From contig NZ_FOKQ01000013.1 in assembly GCF_900112155.1 (NCBI RefSeq), positions 44,018 through 108,017 of the forward strand: a DNA stretch of 64,000 bases. Direction: 5' to 3'. A model generated the notes under the pieces. It worked only from the letters and a program-made list of their open reading frames with translations, had not been told where the DNA came from and did no database searches. The stretch's first letter is position 1, and every line of letters starts with the position of its first letter. Positions 8,913 through 16,204 of the stretch are shown one piece after another. Source of the stretch: Hominimerdicola alba. Its GTDB lineage: Bacteria > Bacillota > Clostridia > Oscillospirales > Ruminococcaceae. The translations under genes and the position numbers were made by a program.

Positions 8913-9596
8913 CTATCTGAAATAGTTCATTTTCTTCTCGATACGCTCCATTATGAAAGCCACCAGGAAATTGAACACATAGTAGAACAGACCTGCCACA
9001 AACAGGGGCACGATGGTAGATTTCGCCGCAGCCACCTGCTTTGCAACAGTGAACATTTCGGTATAAGCTATGGCAAATGCCAGGGATGTATCCTTTACAA
9101 GGGTGATGACCTCGTTTGTAATGGCGGGAAGAATGTTCTTCATCATCTGTGGAAATACCACCTTGAAGAATTTCTGTGCCCTTGAATAACCCAGTATCTC
9201 GCAGGCTTCATGCTGACCCTTTGGCACAGCCTGTATGCCTGCACGGTATATCTCAGCAAAGTAAGCCGCGTAGTTCAGCGAAAATCCTATTATTACCGCA
9301 TAGAATCGGTAATCAGGCGTGGTCGGTATACGGAACAGATAGTAAGGTCCGAAGAATACCACCAGCAATTGCAGCATCAGAGGTGTACCTCTGACTATGG
9401 ATATATACAGCTTTACGATCAGGCTAAGGGGCTTGAATCTCGACATTCTGCCAAATGCTATCAGCATACCCAGCGGAAGTGAGAACAGCAGTGTCAGGAA
9501 AAATATCCCGAGTGACGCACCAACGCCTGTCATTACCTGCTGAACAATATCCGCCAGCTGTTCAAACGTCAAAGTATCTTCTGCAAATATCATCAT
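8913..9596 (-). CDS. Polar amino acid ABC transporter permease
   Basis: The 227-residue protein has about five membrane helices and the HisM/GlnP subfamily signature EACEILGYSRAQKFFKVVFP (EAA loop). An IVRGTPLMLQLLVVFFGPYY segment is diagnostic of this permease group. It forms the membrane channel that docks the ATPase encoded just downstream. Its ATG overlaps the stop of the binding-protein gene by four bases, indicating translational coupling. Confidence 0.92.
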   Translation of the reverse strand: MMIFAEDTLTFEQLADIVQQVMTGVGASLGIFFLTLLFSLPLGMLIAFGRMSRFKPLSLIVKLYISIVRGTPLMLQLLVVFFGPYYLFRIPTTPDYRFYAVIIGFSLNYAAYFAEIYRAGIQAVPKGQHEACEILGYSRAQKFFKVVFPQMMKNILPAITNEVITLVKDTSLAFAIAYTEMFTVAKQVAAAKSTIVPLFVAGLFYYVFNFLVAFIMERIEKKMNYFR

Positions 9597-10450
9597 TCAG
9601 CCTTTGCGTCGGGGTCAAAGCAGAGGCTCTGCTTGTCGATGCCCTTGTCTGCCCATTCATCGGCGATCTTATCCAGTGTACCATCCTTTGCCATCTCGTC
9701 AAGAGTGTTCTGAACGGTATCTCTCAGCTCGGTATTGCCCTTTAAGAAGCCAACGCCGTACTGCTCGGTGGAGATCTTTTCATCCAGTATCTTGAAATTG
9801 CTTCCTCTGTTAGCTACCTCATATACAGCAACGCCGTAATCAAGGCATACAGCCTCGGCAGCGCCCGAATCAAGGTTCAGGAAAGCGGAGTTGTAGTCGC
9901 CTACCTGCTGAAGATCAGCGAAAGAAGCCGCAAGAGCCTTGTTATCGTCAGTAGCATCATCGCCTGTAAGTGCGTGCAGCGCTGAGCTGTCAGCCTGAAC
10001 GATAACTACCTTGCCGGAAAGATCAGCAAGTTTATCGATACCCGAATCATTCTTTACAACAACTACCTGAGAGTTGTCAACATAAGGAGTAGTCCAGGTG
10101 TAAGCGTCCTCTCTGCCGTTGATGGTGAAGCCGTTCCAGATGCAGTCGATAGAGCCAGAAGAAAGCTCCATATCCTTTGAATCCCAGTCGATGGGCTGTT
10201 TTACCAGCTCCCAGCCGTTTCTTGAACATACTTCCTCAGCGAGAGAAAGGTCAAATCCTACATACTCGCCGTTATCGTCCTTATATCCGTAAGGGGGGAA
10301 CTCAGCGTCAAAACCGACGGTGAAAGTCTTATTACCGCTTTTGCCGCTCTTCTTGTCGCTGCCGTTATTCTTTGTACCGCAGCCTGCAAGCGCAGCGGTC
10401 ATCACTGCCATACTGAGAACAGCAGTCATCACTTTTTTAAGCTCCATCAC
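9593..10450 (-). CDS. Amino acid ABC transporter substrate-binding lipoprotein
   Basis: The 285-residue protein has a lipoprotein signal ending LAGC, a polar linker, then the SBP family 3 fold: FTVGFDAEFPPYGYKDDNGE, GFDLSLAEEVC, DCIWNGFTI and the C-terminal LDKIADEWAD. It captures a polar amino acid outside the cell and delivers it to the permease encoded next. A glutamine, cystine or other specificity cannot be decided by eye. The operon has a strong promoter at 10548-10576 and an unusual 5'-proximal hairpin. Confidence 0.92.
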   Translation of the reverse strand: MMELKKVMTAVLSMAVMTAALAGCGTKNNGSDKKSGKSGNKTFTVGFDAEFPPYGYKDDNGEYVGFDLSLAEEVCSRNGWELVKQPIDWDSKDMELSSGSIDCIWNGFTINGREDAYTWTTPYVDNSQVVVVKNDSGIDKLADLSGKVVIVQADSSALHALTGDDATDDNKALAASFADLQQVGDYNSAFLNLDSGAAEAVCLDYGVAVYEVANRGSNFKILDEKISTEQYGVGFLKGNTELRDTVQNTLDEMAKDGTLDKIADEWADKGIDKQSLCFDPDAKAE

Positions 10451-10521
10451 AATATCCTTCCTTCCCGCGGCGCAGAATTTTCCGCTGCCGCAATCACCTT
10501 GTTACTATTAACGCACAAAAC

Positions 10522-10537
10522 GGCTGCCGAGGCAGCC
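10522..10537 (-). promoter_or_regulatory. 5'-proximal hairpin in the amino acid transporter leader
   Basis: GGCTGC, loop CTCG, GCAGCC and then GTTTTG is seen on the minus strand, starting only a few bases after the predicted transcription start at about 10541. It could stabilise the mRNA 5' end or act as a weak early terminator. It matches no riboswitch that I know. Confidence 0.4.
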
Positions 10538-10547
10538 ACCAAGCCCT

Positions 10548-10576
10548 AGTATATCACATCATTTGAGTTTTGTCAA
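10548..10576 (-). promoter_or_regulatory. Strong sigma-A promoter of the amino acid transporter operon
   Basis: On the minus strand TTGACA (10571-10576) and TATACT (10548-10553) are separated by 17 bases. Confidence 0.7.
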
Positions 10577-10643
10577 TACTCCTTTTTGCGATATACACGC
10601 TTTTTCGGGTGCTTGAAATGATAATATTCCGTAAACATTATTG

Positions 10644-10664
10644 GGGTGAGGTGTGTCCTCACCC
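10644..10664 (-). terminator. Terminator-like hairpin after the response regulator gene
   Basis: GGGTGAGG and CCTCACCC form a perfect 8-bp stem with a five-base loop, about 35 bases beyond the response regulator stop. The T-rich tract is better on the plus strand (TTATCTTTTT) than on the minus. Confidence 0.55.
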
Positions 10665-10697
10665 ATTATCTTTTTCTGTCAGAGATATGCGCCGACA

Positions 10698-11333
10698 TTA
10701 CACGTCGTCACTGCTTATGGCTATGCCCAGAACCCTCGCCTTTATGGCAAGCTCGGTGCGGCTTCGGAATCCCGTCTTATCCAGCATTGAGCGCACATGG
10801 GATTTCACAGTATTTTCGGATATCCCCAGCTGTTCCGCCACCTGCTGATTTGTAGCACCTGTGGTGACGATGCGCAGTATCTCCAGTTCCCTGTCGGTAA
10901 GCTCTGAGCTGTCCGCCAGACCCAGCTTGACCCTGGGACTGCTATCAGGATAGACGCTCTCCCCTGCCACAGTCCTGTCCATAACTTCCAGTATGGTCTG
11001 CTCATCAGCTTCCTTGTACCAGAAGCTTTCGATGCCTATGGACTTCGCCTTTTCAAGCCACGAATATTCGGGCATGGAGGTCACGGCTATTATCTTTATA
11101 TCGGGGCGGAGCTTTTTTATCTTCTCGGCGGCTTCAAGGCCGTTTGAGCCGTCATTCATAAGGATATCCATGAGTATCAGGTCAACCTGATGCCGCAGTA
11201 TATACACATCTGCCGCCGATGCCGAGCTCAGTGAGAACACAAGCTCGTACTTCGGGGAATTGTTGACGTACATCTCAAAAAGATGCCGTGATATGGACTG
11301 GTCGTCAACTATCATTACCCTGTACTTTTCCAT
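10698..11333 (-). CDS. NarL/FixJ-family response regulator
   Basis: The 211-residue regulator has an N-terminal receiver domain with the acidic pair DD (VMIVDDQ), the phospho-acceptor region LILMDILMNDGSNGLEAA (Asp about residue 55), a conserved Thr (AVTSMPEY) and a basic residue near YKEAD. A C-terminal LuxR-type helix-turn-helix follows (ELTDRELEILRIVTTGATNQ, then ENTVKSHVRSMLDKTGF). It binds DNA after phosphorylation. It sits three bases downstream of the histidine kinase gene, so the two form a two-component pair. Target genes are unknown; the adjacent amino acid transporter is a candidate by position only. Confidence 0.93.
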   Translation of the reverse strand: MEKYRVMIVDDQSISRHLFEMYVNNSPKYELVFSLSSASAADVYILRHQVDLILMDILMNDGSNGLEAAEKIKKLRPDIKIIAVTSMPEYSWLEKAKSIGIESFWYKEADEQTILEVMDRTVAGESVYPDSSPRVKLGLADSSELTDRELEILRIVTTGATNQQVAEQLGISENTVKSHVRSMLDKTGFRSRTELAIKARVLGIAISSDDV

Positions 11334-11336
11334 AGT

Positions 11337-12608
11337 TTATTCCTTTCCGCTGACCCTTATGGTCAGCATGAACCCGGGATGTGATGCTATCTCCATCTCG
11401 CCCCTAAACTGCTCGACAGTGCTGCGCAGGCTTTTAAGACCGCCGCTCTCGCTTATCTCGCCCTCGGGGGGCTTGCCGTCGTTTGTGAAGACAGCTGTTA
11501 CTATGCCGTCTTCATCGGTTATATCCACCGTCAGTTCACTGCCGTCGGCGTGCTTGACGGTATTCGTCAGACATTCGTGTATGGCTATGGCTATCAGCTT
11601 GCGGAGCTTCTTGGGTATCTCGCCGTTTAGTATCAGCCTGACACCCACTGCGTCTGCGGCTTCTTTCAATGCCCCTATGGGGTCGGCACTGTCGTCGGGG
11701 GTGTTCTCGCCCCTGAGCAGACCCGCTGTGAACTGCCACATCTCTATGAGTGCTTCCCTGTCTCCGCCGCGTATCAGATAGCTTTTCAGTGCCAGCAGAG
11801 CTCTGCCCACGTCATCGTGTATGCGTATCTTCGCCGCCAGAACTTCTTCCTCACGTATGATAGCATTCATCTCGCGGGTGTAGTTCCTTATGCTGCGGTT
11901 TACTTCTGCCAGATGTTCGTTGCGCTCTTCAAGCTCAAGGCTTTTGCGGTATCTCTCGGTGACATCGTATGCCAGCAGTTCCCAGACCTTTCTGCCTTCT
12001 ATCATCATAAGACTTTTCTGTATATCCCACACACTGCCGTCGATAAGGTGGAGATAGTACCCCTTGCCGTGTACATCGGCGGAACAGCCCACGATAAGGG
12101 TCTGGTTCTGCATACTGTATTCAAAATCGCGTAGATCAAAAAAAGGTGAGCCCATAGATTCGCGGAAGACCATCTGCATAGTGCTGTTTACCAGCAGAGG
12201 TATCCCCTTTGAGCTGACGAAAGCCACTCCGTCGGGCATACTGTTTAGTCCGTCTTCAAGGGACTGCGGAGTGAGCCTGCCTATGATATTCAGCTCCTGC
12301 CTGAGCCACAGCACTCCCCATAATATAGTCATAACGAATTCAGCACCGATACAAAAGGGCGTGCTGATCTTCTCAGCGATCTTTTCAAATGCCGAAGGTA
12401 CGACATCTCTTGTCATGCATCGGCAGACCTCGGTTATGCTCATCAGCAGTATCAGACATACAACAAGCGGGGGGATAAATATGATACCCCTGCGTTTTCT
12501 GCCTGCTACGCGCCCTCTCATCATTCCCGCGAGAAAGAGGATGCTCAGAAAATAAGCCGCTATACCCAGAGCCTGCAGCGTAAGCATCGTTGATTCTCCA
12601 AGTGTCAC
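11337..12608 (-). CDS. Membrane sensor histidine kinase (HisKA_3 / NarX-LiaS type)
   Basis: The 423-residue protein has about three N-terminal membrane helices (residues about 10-105) and a PAS-like sensor region (residues about 120-205). A coiled coil leads to the dimerisation/phosphorylation helix IRIHDDVGRALLALKSYL, whose His is the expected phosphorylation site. A C-terminal HATPase_c domain follows, with the N box in HECLTNTVKHADGSELTVDI and a glycine-rich SESGGLKSLRSTVEQF. This subgroup pairs with NarL-type regulators, as encoded next door. Its start overlaps the upstream gene by four bases. Confidence 0.9.
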   Translation of the reverse strand: MTLGESTMLTLQALGIAAYFLSILFLAGMMRGRVAGRKRRGIIFIPPLVVCLILLMSITEVCRCMTRDVVPSAFEKIAEKISTPFCIGAEFVMTILWGVLWLRQELNIIGRLTPQSLEDGLNSMPDGVAFVSSKGIPLLVNSTMQMVFRESMGSPFFDLRDFEYSMQNQTLIVGCSADVHGKGYYLHLIDGSVWDIQKSLMMIEGRKVWELLAYDVTERYRKSLELEERNEHLAEVNRSIRNYTREMNAIIREEEVLAAKIRIHDDVGRALLALKSYLIRGGDREALIEMWQFTAGLLRGENTPDDSADPIGALKEAADAVGVRLILNGEIPKKLRKLIAIAIHECLTNTVKHADGSELTVDITDEDGIVTAVFTNDGKPPEGEISESGGLKSLRSTVEQFRGEMEIASHPGFMLTIRVSGKE

Positions 12609-14251
12609 GAAACAGCCGCCCCCTTTGCCGTGAATATCACATAGGTACTGCCGTCCTCGTGTACGGTTTCAATGCTGCCGCCAAGCTCTTCAGCACGGGT
12701 GAATGCTTCATCTTTTACGGGCTGACATTCGCAGTCCAGCTCAATGCGGAAATCTATGCCGTCATCCAGTCTGAGAGTGACCATCACAGCGTGCAAATCG
12801 TCAAGGGCAATCTTTACCGCTCCGCTGAAAAGCTCGTACATAAACAGAACCGTTTCTGCGGGTAATTCTCTGCCCTTGGGTATATCAGCCTGTCCCCAGA
12901 TATCCGAAAGCTCCAGATATCCCAGAGATTCTCCCACCGAAAGACCCAACTCGCCGCTGTCGATATGATCGCTGCTGCCTGCCAGCAGAAGAAGATTTGA
13001 ACACCTCTTGATGAATACGCCGTCTATCGCCGCACGCTTCATTCCCGCACGGAATCCCTCTTCATCTGCGGGAAGCTCGTTAAGCAGTTTTGAAAGGCTC
13101 TCAAATTCGGGATTGAGCCGTTTTGATATGCTGTCGTAGAGCTTGTTCTGCTCCGCGGTGCGGCGGCGGCTCTCTTCAAGCTTATTCGCCGTATCCAGCA
13201 TAACGTGCTCCTCTTCAAGGTAGCTTCGGGTCTCTTCAAGCCGCATATTCAGGTTCTGCAGTTCGCTTATATCCTCGAACCAGTAGAAATATCCGCCTGT
13301 TACAGGCTGAACTTTCAGCACCTTGCTGCCGCTCAGCACTTCTTTAGCGCAGGCTTCGGTCAGCTGTTCTTTCTTAGGCAGCGGGCTGTTCTCACCACGC
13401 AGATTTATCTCCAGATCGTCATCCACAAGACCAGCACTTATGGATGAAGCTCGGATAAATTCCTTATGGTCGGCATTTGATGGAAGCATATGGGTGATGA
13501 CAAGGCTCTCCCAAAAACACATATAGAACAGACAGGTGAAATCAGGGAACTCATACATACGCTGAAAAAGCAGCGGGTCATCAGTATTTCTGTAACTGAT
13601 GAAATAGATGCCCCCTAGTGCAGTTATTACAGCGGGAAGCATGAAATTTCGTGAAAACTGCCTTTTTGAACAGCTTCTCAGCGTCTTGAAAAGTATACCC
13701 ACCACTGAGAACAAAAGCAATCCTATGGCACAGTAGTAAAGAGGTCCGTATCGGTACCTTCTCATAGATCCGTTTTCAAACTCAAAAGCCAGCTGATGCA
13801 GATCGTTTGTGCCGATGCCTACACCCAGCCCCACCACGGGTATAAAGGCTATATACCATTTTCGCGGCAGCTCATAGCTGTCAGTCCTGCCTATATAGAA
13901 CGCAGCCATCAAAAGCAGCATAGGCAGCATGACCATCGGCAGATAATACCAGTACCATATCTGCCTGCTAAGGTCAGATTCCTTGGTTATAAATTCGTTG
14001 TTCACAGTATCCACCGTGTTCCAGAGCATCATAAGCAGCGCAGATACAGTGAGTATGCGCCGCATATCCTTCTGCGGGAATCTTCTCCGCGACGCGAAAA
14101 GCCACATCAGATAGACCATCATCAGCAGCAGAGAGATAAGGTAGTCGTATGATAAGGCAGTTTTATCCAGCACCGCCCTTGCCATGCCTGCCACCAGAAC
14201 AGCTGACGCTCCGAATATGAGCTCTATGCGGTGTTTGCGGTTTATCGGCAC
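12605..14251 (-). CDS. Seven-helix membrane sensor with degenerate histidine-kinase-like C-terminus
   Basis: The 548-residue protein has about seven hydrophobic helices in residues 1-245, resembling the 7TM N-terminal sensor of some histidine kinases. A PAS-like segment (GGYFYWFEDISELQNLNMRL) and a long coiled coil follow, then a C-terminal region that resembles a kinase module but lacks a clear HDD phosphorylation motif and the G boxes of the ATPase. It is probably an accessory sensor that modulates the downstream kinase, with which its gene overlaps by four bases (inference). The three genes at 14251-10698 form one operon. Confidence 0.75.
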   Translation of the reverse strand: MPINRKHRIELIFGASAVLVAGMARAVLDKTALSYDYLISLLLMMVYLMWLFASRRRFPQKDMRRILTVSALLMMLWNTVDTVNNEFITKESDLSRQIWYWYYLPMVMLPMLLLMAAFYIGRTDSYELPRKWYIAFIPVVGLGVGIGTNDLHQLAFEFENGSMRRYRYGPLYYCAIGLLLFSVVGILFKTLRSCSKRQFSRNFMLPAVITALGGIYFISYRNTDDPLLFQRMYEFPDFTCLFYMCFWESLVITHMLPSNADHKEFIRASSISAGLVDDDLEINLRGENSPLPKKEQLTEACAKEVLSGSKVLKVQPVTGGYFYWFEDISELQNLNMRLEETRSYLEEEHVMLDTANKLEESRRRTAEQNKLYDSISKRLNPEFESLSKLLNELPADEEGFRAGMKRAAIDGVFIKRCSNLLLLAGSSDHIDSGELGLSVGESLGYLELSDIWGQADIPKGRELPAETVLFMYELFSGAVKIALDDLHAVMVTLRLDDGIDFRIELDCECQPVKDEAFTRAEELGGSIETVHEDGSTYVIFTAKGAAVS

Positions 14252-14366
14252 ATACTCACTTCCTTTCCCGAGCCCGTACTATTCGGGCAAATAATCAAAA
14301 TACATTGTTATTATACCAGATTTTCCACAAAAAGTAAAGATACAACGTAACTTATCCGAGGACAAA

Positions 14367-14392
14367 AAAGAGACCGCCGAAGCGATCTCTTT
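14367..14392 (-). terminator. Terminator after diaminopimelate dehydrogenase gene
   Basis: AAAGAGACCGC and GCGATCTCTTT pair around a CGAA loop with one mismatch. On the minus strand T residues follow. Confidence 0.65.
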
Positions 14393-14418
14393 AAAATAAT
14401 CGAATATGGAATATGATA

Positions 14419-15408
14419 TTAAAGCATGGAAGCTCTCAGCTCGTCGCCGCTCTTGGACGAGAGGTATGCGGGAGCAATATCGAATACGGTCTTGCAGCCT
14501 GTCATGCCTTCATTCTTCATTCTTACAGCAGCTCTAGCGTATGCTACCAGTATGCTGGAAGTGAACTCGGGGTTGGAGCCCAGCTTCAGGCTGTACTCGA
14601 TGATGTGGCGGGTCTCGCCGTTAACGCCTGTCTTGCCGCTGCGGAATACAAAACCGCCGTGGGGGATACCGCTGTGGTTAGCGTTCAGCTCTTCCTGTGA
14701 GATGAAGTTTACAGTGGTATCATAGTCGGAGAAGTAGTTGGGCATAGTCTTGATATCGTTCTCGATCTTTGCCTTGTCAGCGCTTTCCTTAGCAACTACG
14801 AAGCACTCTCTTGTGTGCTTCTGTCTTGTGGTCAGGTCAGGATCTTCGCCGTTTCTTACAGCGTCCATAGCAGCCTGTACGGGAACGGTGTACTGCTTGC
14901 CGTCAGCTACGCCCTCAACACGTCTGATAGCGTCGGAATGTCCCTGAGAAACGCCCTTGCCCCAGAATGTGTAATCCTTACCCTCGGGGAGTATGCAGCT
15001 GCCGTAAAGTCTCTGTACGGAGAACATACCGGGATCCCAGCCCACGGAGATAACGCTGATATTGCCGCCCTTCTTGGAAGCTGCGTCAACATTTGCGAAG
15101 TGCTCGGGGATACGAGCGTGAGTATCGAAGCTGTCGATGGTGTTGAACAGTTCAGCGAACTTAGGTGTCTGCTCGGGCAGATCGGTAGCGCTGCCGCCGC
15201 AGAGGATAAGTACATCTATCTTGTCCTTGAAATCAGCTACATCATTTACAGAATATACACCAACACCTGCGGTGAGTATCTTCAGGGTAGAGGGATCTCT
15301 TCTGGTGAATACAGCTGCAAGCTCGGTATCGGGGTTCTGTCTTATAGCGAGCTCAACGCCTCTGCCGAGATTGCCGTAGCCGACTATACCTATACGAATA
15401 TTGCTCAT
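14419..15408 (-). CDS. ddh: meso-Diaminopimelate D-dehydrogenase
   Basis: This NADPH-dependent enzyme reductively aminates tetrahydrodipicolinate to meso-diaminopimelate in one step, supplying peptidoglycan and lysine synthesis. The 329-residue product begins MSNIRIGIVGYGNLGRGVE, a Rossmann nucleotide site. It contains the family segments FDTHARIPEHF, SVGWDPGMFSVQRLYG, FWGKGVSQGHSDAIRRV and GNISVIS, and its length is usual for the family. The start at 15408 was chosen because AAAGGAC lies nine bases upstream; the upstream ATG at 15417 is too close to it. A dedicated promoter lies just upstream. The assignment is firm. Confidence 0.95.
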   Translation of the reverse strand: MSNIRIGIVGYGNLGRGVELAIRQNPDTELAAVFTRRDPSTLKILTAGVGVYSVNDVADFKDKIDVLILCGGSATDLPEQTPKFAELFNTIDSFDTHARIPEHFANVDAASKKGGNISVISVGWDPGMFSVQRLYGSCILPEGKDYTFWGKGVSQGHSDAIRRVEGVADGKQYTVPVQAAMDAVRNGEDPDLTTRQKHTRECFVVAKESADKAKIENDIKTMPNYFSDYDTTVNFISQEELNANHSGIPHGGFVFRSGKTGVNGETRHIIEYSLKLGSNPEFTSSILVAYARAAVRMKNEGMTGCKTVFDIAPAYLSSKSGDELRASML

Positions 15409-15447
15409 TAATATCATGTCCTTTCAGATAAAAATCTTACGCTAAAT

Positions 15448-15476
15448 ATTTTATCACAATTTTGCGCAAACGTCAA
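15448..15476 (-). promoter_or_regulatory. Candidate sigma-A promoter for ddh
   Basis: On the minus strand TTGACG (15471-15476) and TAAAAT (15448-15453) are 17 bases apart. Confidence 0.6.
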
Positions 15477-15788
15477 TAGCAAAATTTCACGAGAACACCT
15501 TTTCAAACAGATTTTCCACCTGATTTTTCAGACATTTTCCTAGTTTCAGAGCACATCTTACATAAGTAAAACGCCTTAATCAAGGGAGTATTAGTATCAT
15601 ACGTCCCCCTTAGCGCCCACGAGAGCCCCTATTTTTATGCAAAATGCAGAAAATGAAAGTTTCGCAGCCGCAACTTGCATATCGGATATATTTCACCAGG
15701 GTTTTTCCATTTTATTTCCCAATATATACCAGCACGTGCAAACCTCTGCCAAAGGGCTTAAAAGACAGTCGTATTGGGGAAAGATCTA
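15477..15788. other. Intergenic stretch without recognised content
   Basis: About 310 bases between the ddh promoter and the tRNA promoter. I see no gene with a start signal, no tRNA and no clear riboswitch; a short plus-strand open frame at 15644-15838 runs into the tRNA and is not credible. Confidence 0.5.
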
Positions 15789-15817
15789 TTGACATCGCAA
15801 ATTCATTGTGCTATAAT
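15789..15817 (+). promoter_or_regulatory. Consensus sigma-A promoter of the tRNA-Ala pair
   Basis: TTGACA (15789-15794), a 17-base spacer and TATAAT (15812-15817) form a perfect consensus promoter. The tRNA begins 11 bases after the -10 box. Confidence 0.85.
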
Positions 15818-15828
15818 ATCAGTATCAT

Positions 15829-15901
15829 GGGCCTGTAGCTCAATTGGGAGAGCGCTGCGTTCGCAACGCAGAGGTCGGGAGTTCGACCCTCCTCAGGTCC
15901 A
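15829..15901 (+). tRNA. tRNA-Ala (anticodon CGC)
   Basis: The 73-base cloverleaf is complete. The acceptor stem pairs GGGCCTG with CAGGTCC, the D arm is GCTCAATTGGGAGAGC, and the anticodon stem is CTGCG/CGCAG around TTCGCAA (anticodon CGC, codon GCG). The T arm is GGGAGTTCGACCCTCC. A G3-T70 wobble pair, the alanine identity element, is present, with discriminator A. CCA is not encoded. Confidence 0.93.
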
Positions 15902-15917
15902 TTATAGTTAACAACAA

Positions 15918-15990
15918 GGGGCATTGGCGCAGCCGGGAGCGCGCCACACTGGCAGTGTGGAGGTCACGGGTTCGATCCCCGTATGCTCCA
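15918..15990 (+). tRNA. tRNA-Ala (anticodon GGC)
   Basis: A second complete 73-base cloverleaf starts 17 bases after the first. GGGGCAT pairs with ATGCTCC (again with the G3-T70 alanine determinant), the anticodon stem CCACA/TGTGG encloses CTGGCAG (anticodon GGC), and the T arm is ACGGGTTCGATCCCCGT. Discriminator A; CCA not encoded. Confidence 0.93.
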
Positions 15991-16006
15991 TAATTATTAT
16001 TGTATG

Positions 16007-16049
16007 AAAAAAGAACTCTTTCGTTCATTACGGGCGGAAGAGTTTTTTT
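16007..16049 (+). terminator. Terminator of the tRNA transcript
   Basis: ACTCTTTCG and CGGAAGAGT pair nearly perfectly and are followed by seven T residues. Confidence 0.75.
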
Positions 16050-16132
16050 CGCCTATATACGCCGTTATAATTATTTCCTATTTGTTATTTCGGTAAAGAA
16101 GCCTCTTTTTTGAGATTTTTTCTTAAATAATA

Positions 16133-16161
16133 TTGAAAAATTTTGAGATTTGTGCTATAAT
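16133..16161 (+). promoter_or_regulatory. Candidate sigma-A promoter of the EAL signalling operon
   Basis: TTGAAA (16133-16138) and TATAAT (16156-16161) are 17 bases apart, 43 bases before the ATG at 16205. Confidence 0.65.
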
Positions 16162-16204
16162 TTATATTAAATACATACAATAAGCCCAAACAGAGGTTTT
16201 TATA

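Noticed and set aside
15644..16028. Short frames overlapping the tRNA genes (plus 15644-15838, minus 15840-16028)
   Set aside because: They overlap clear tRNA cloverleafs and have no ribosome site.
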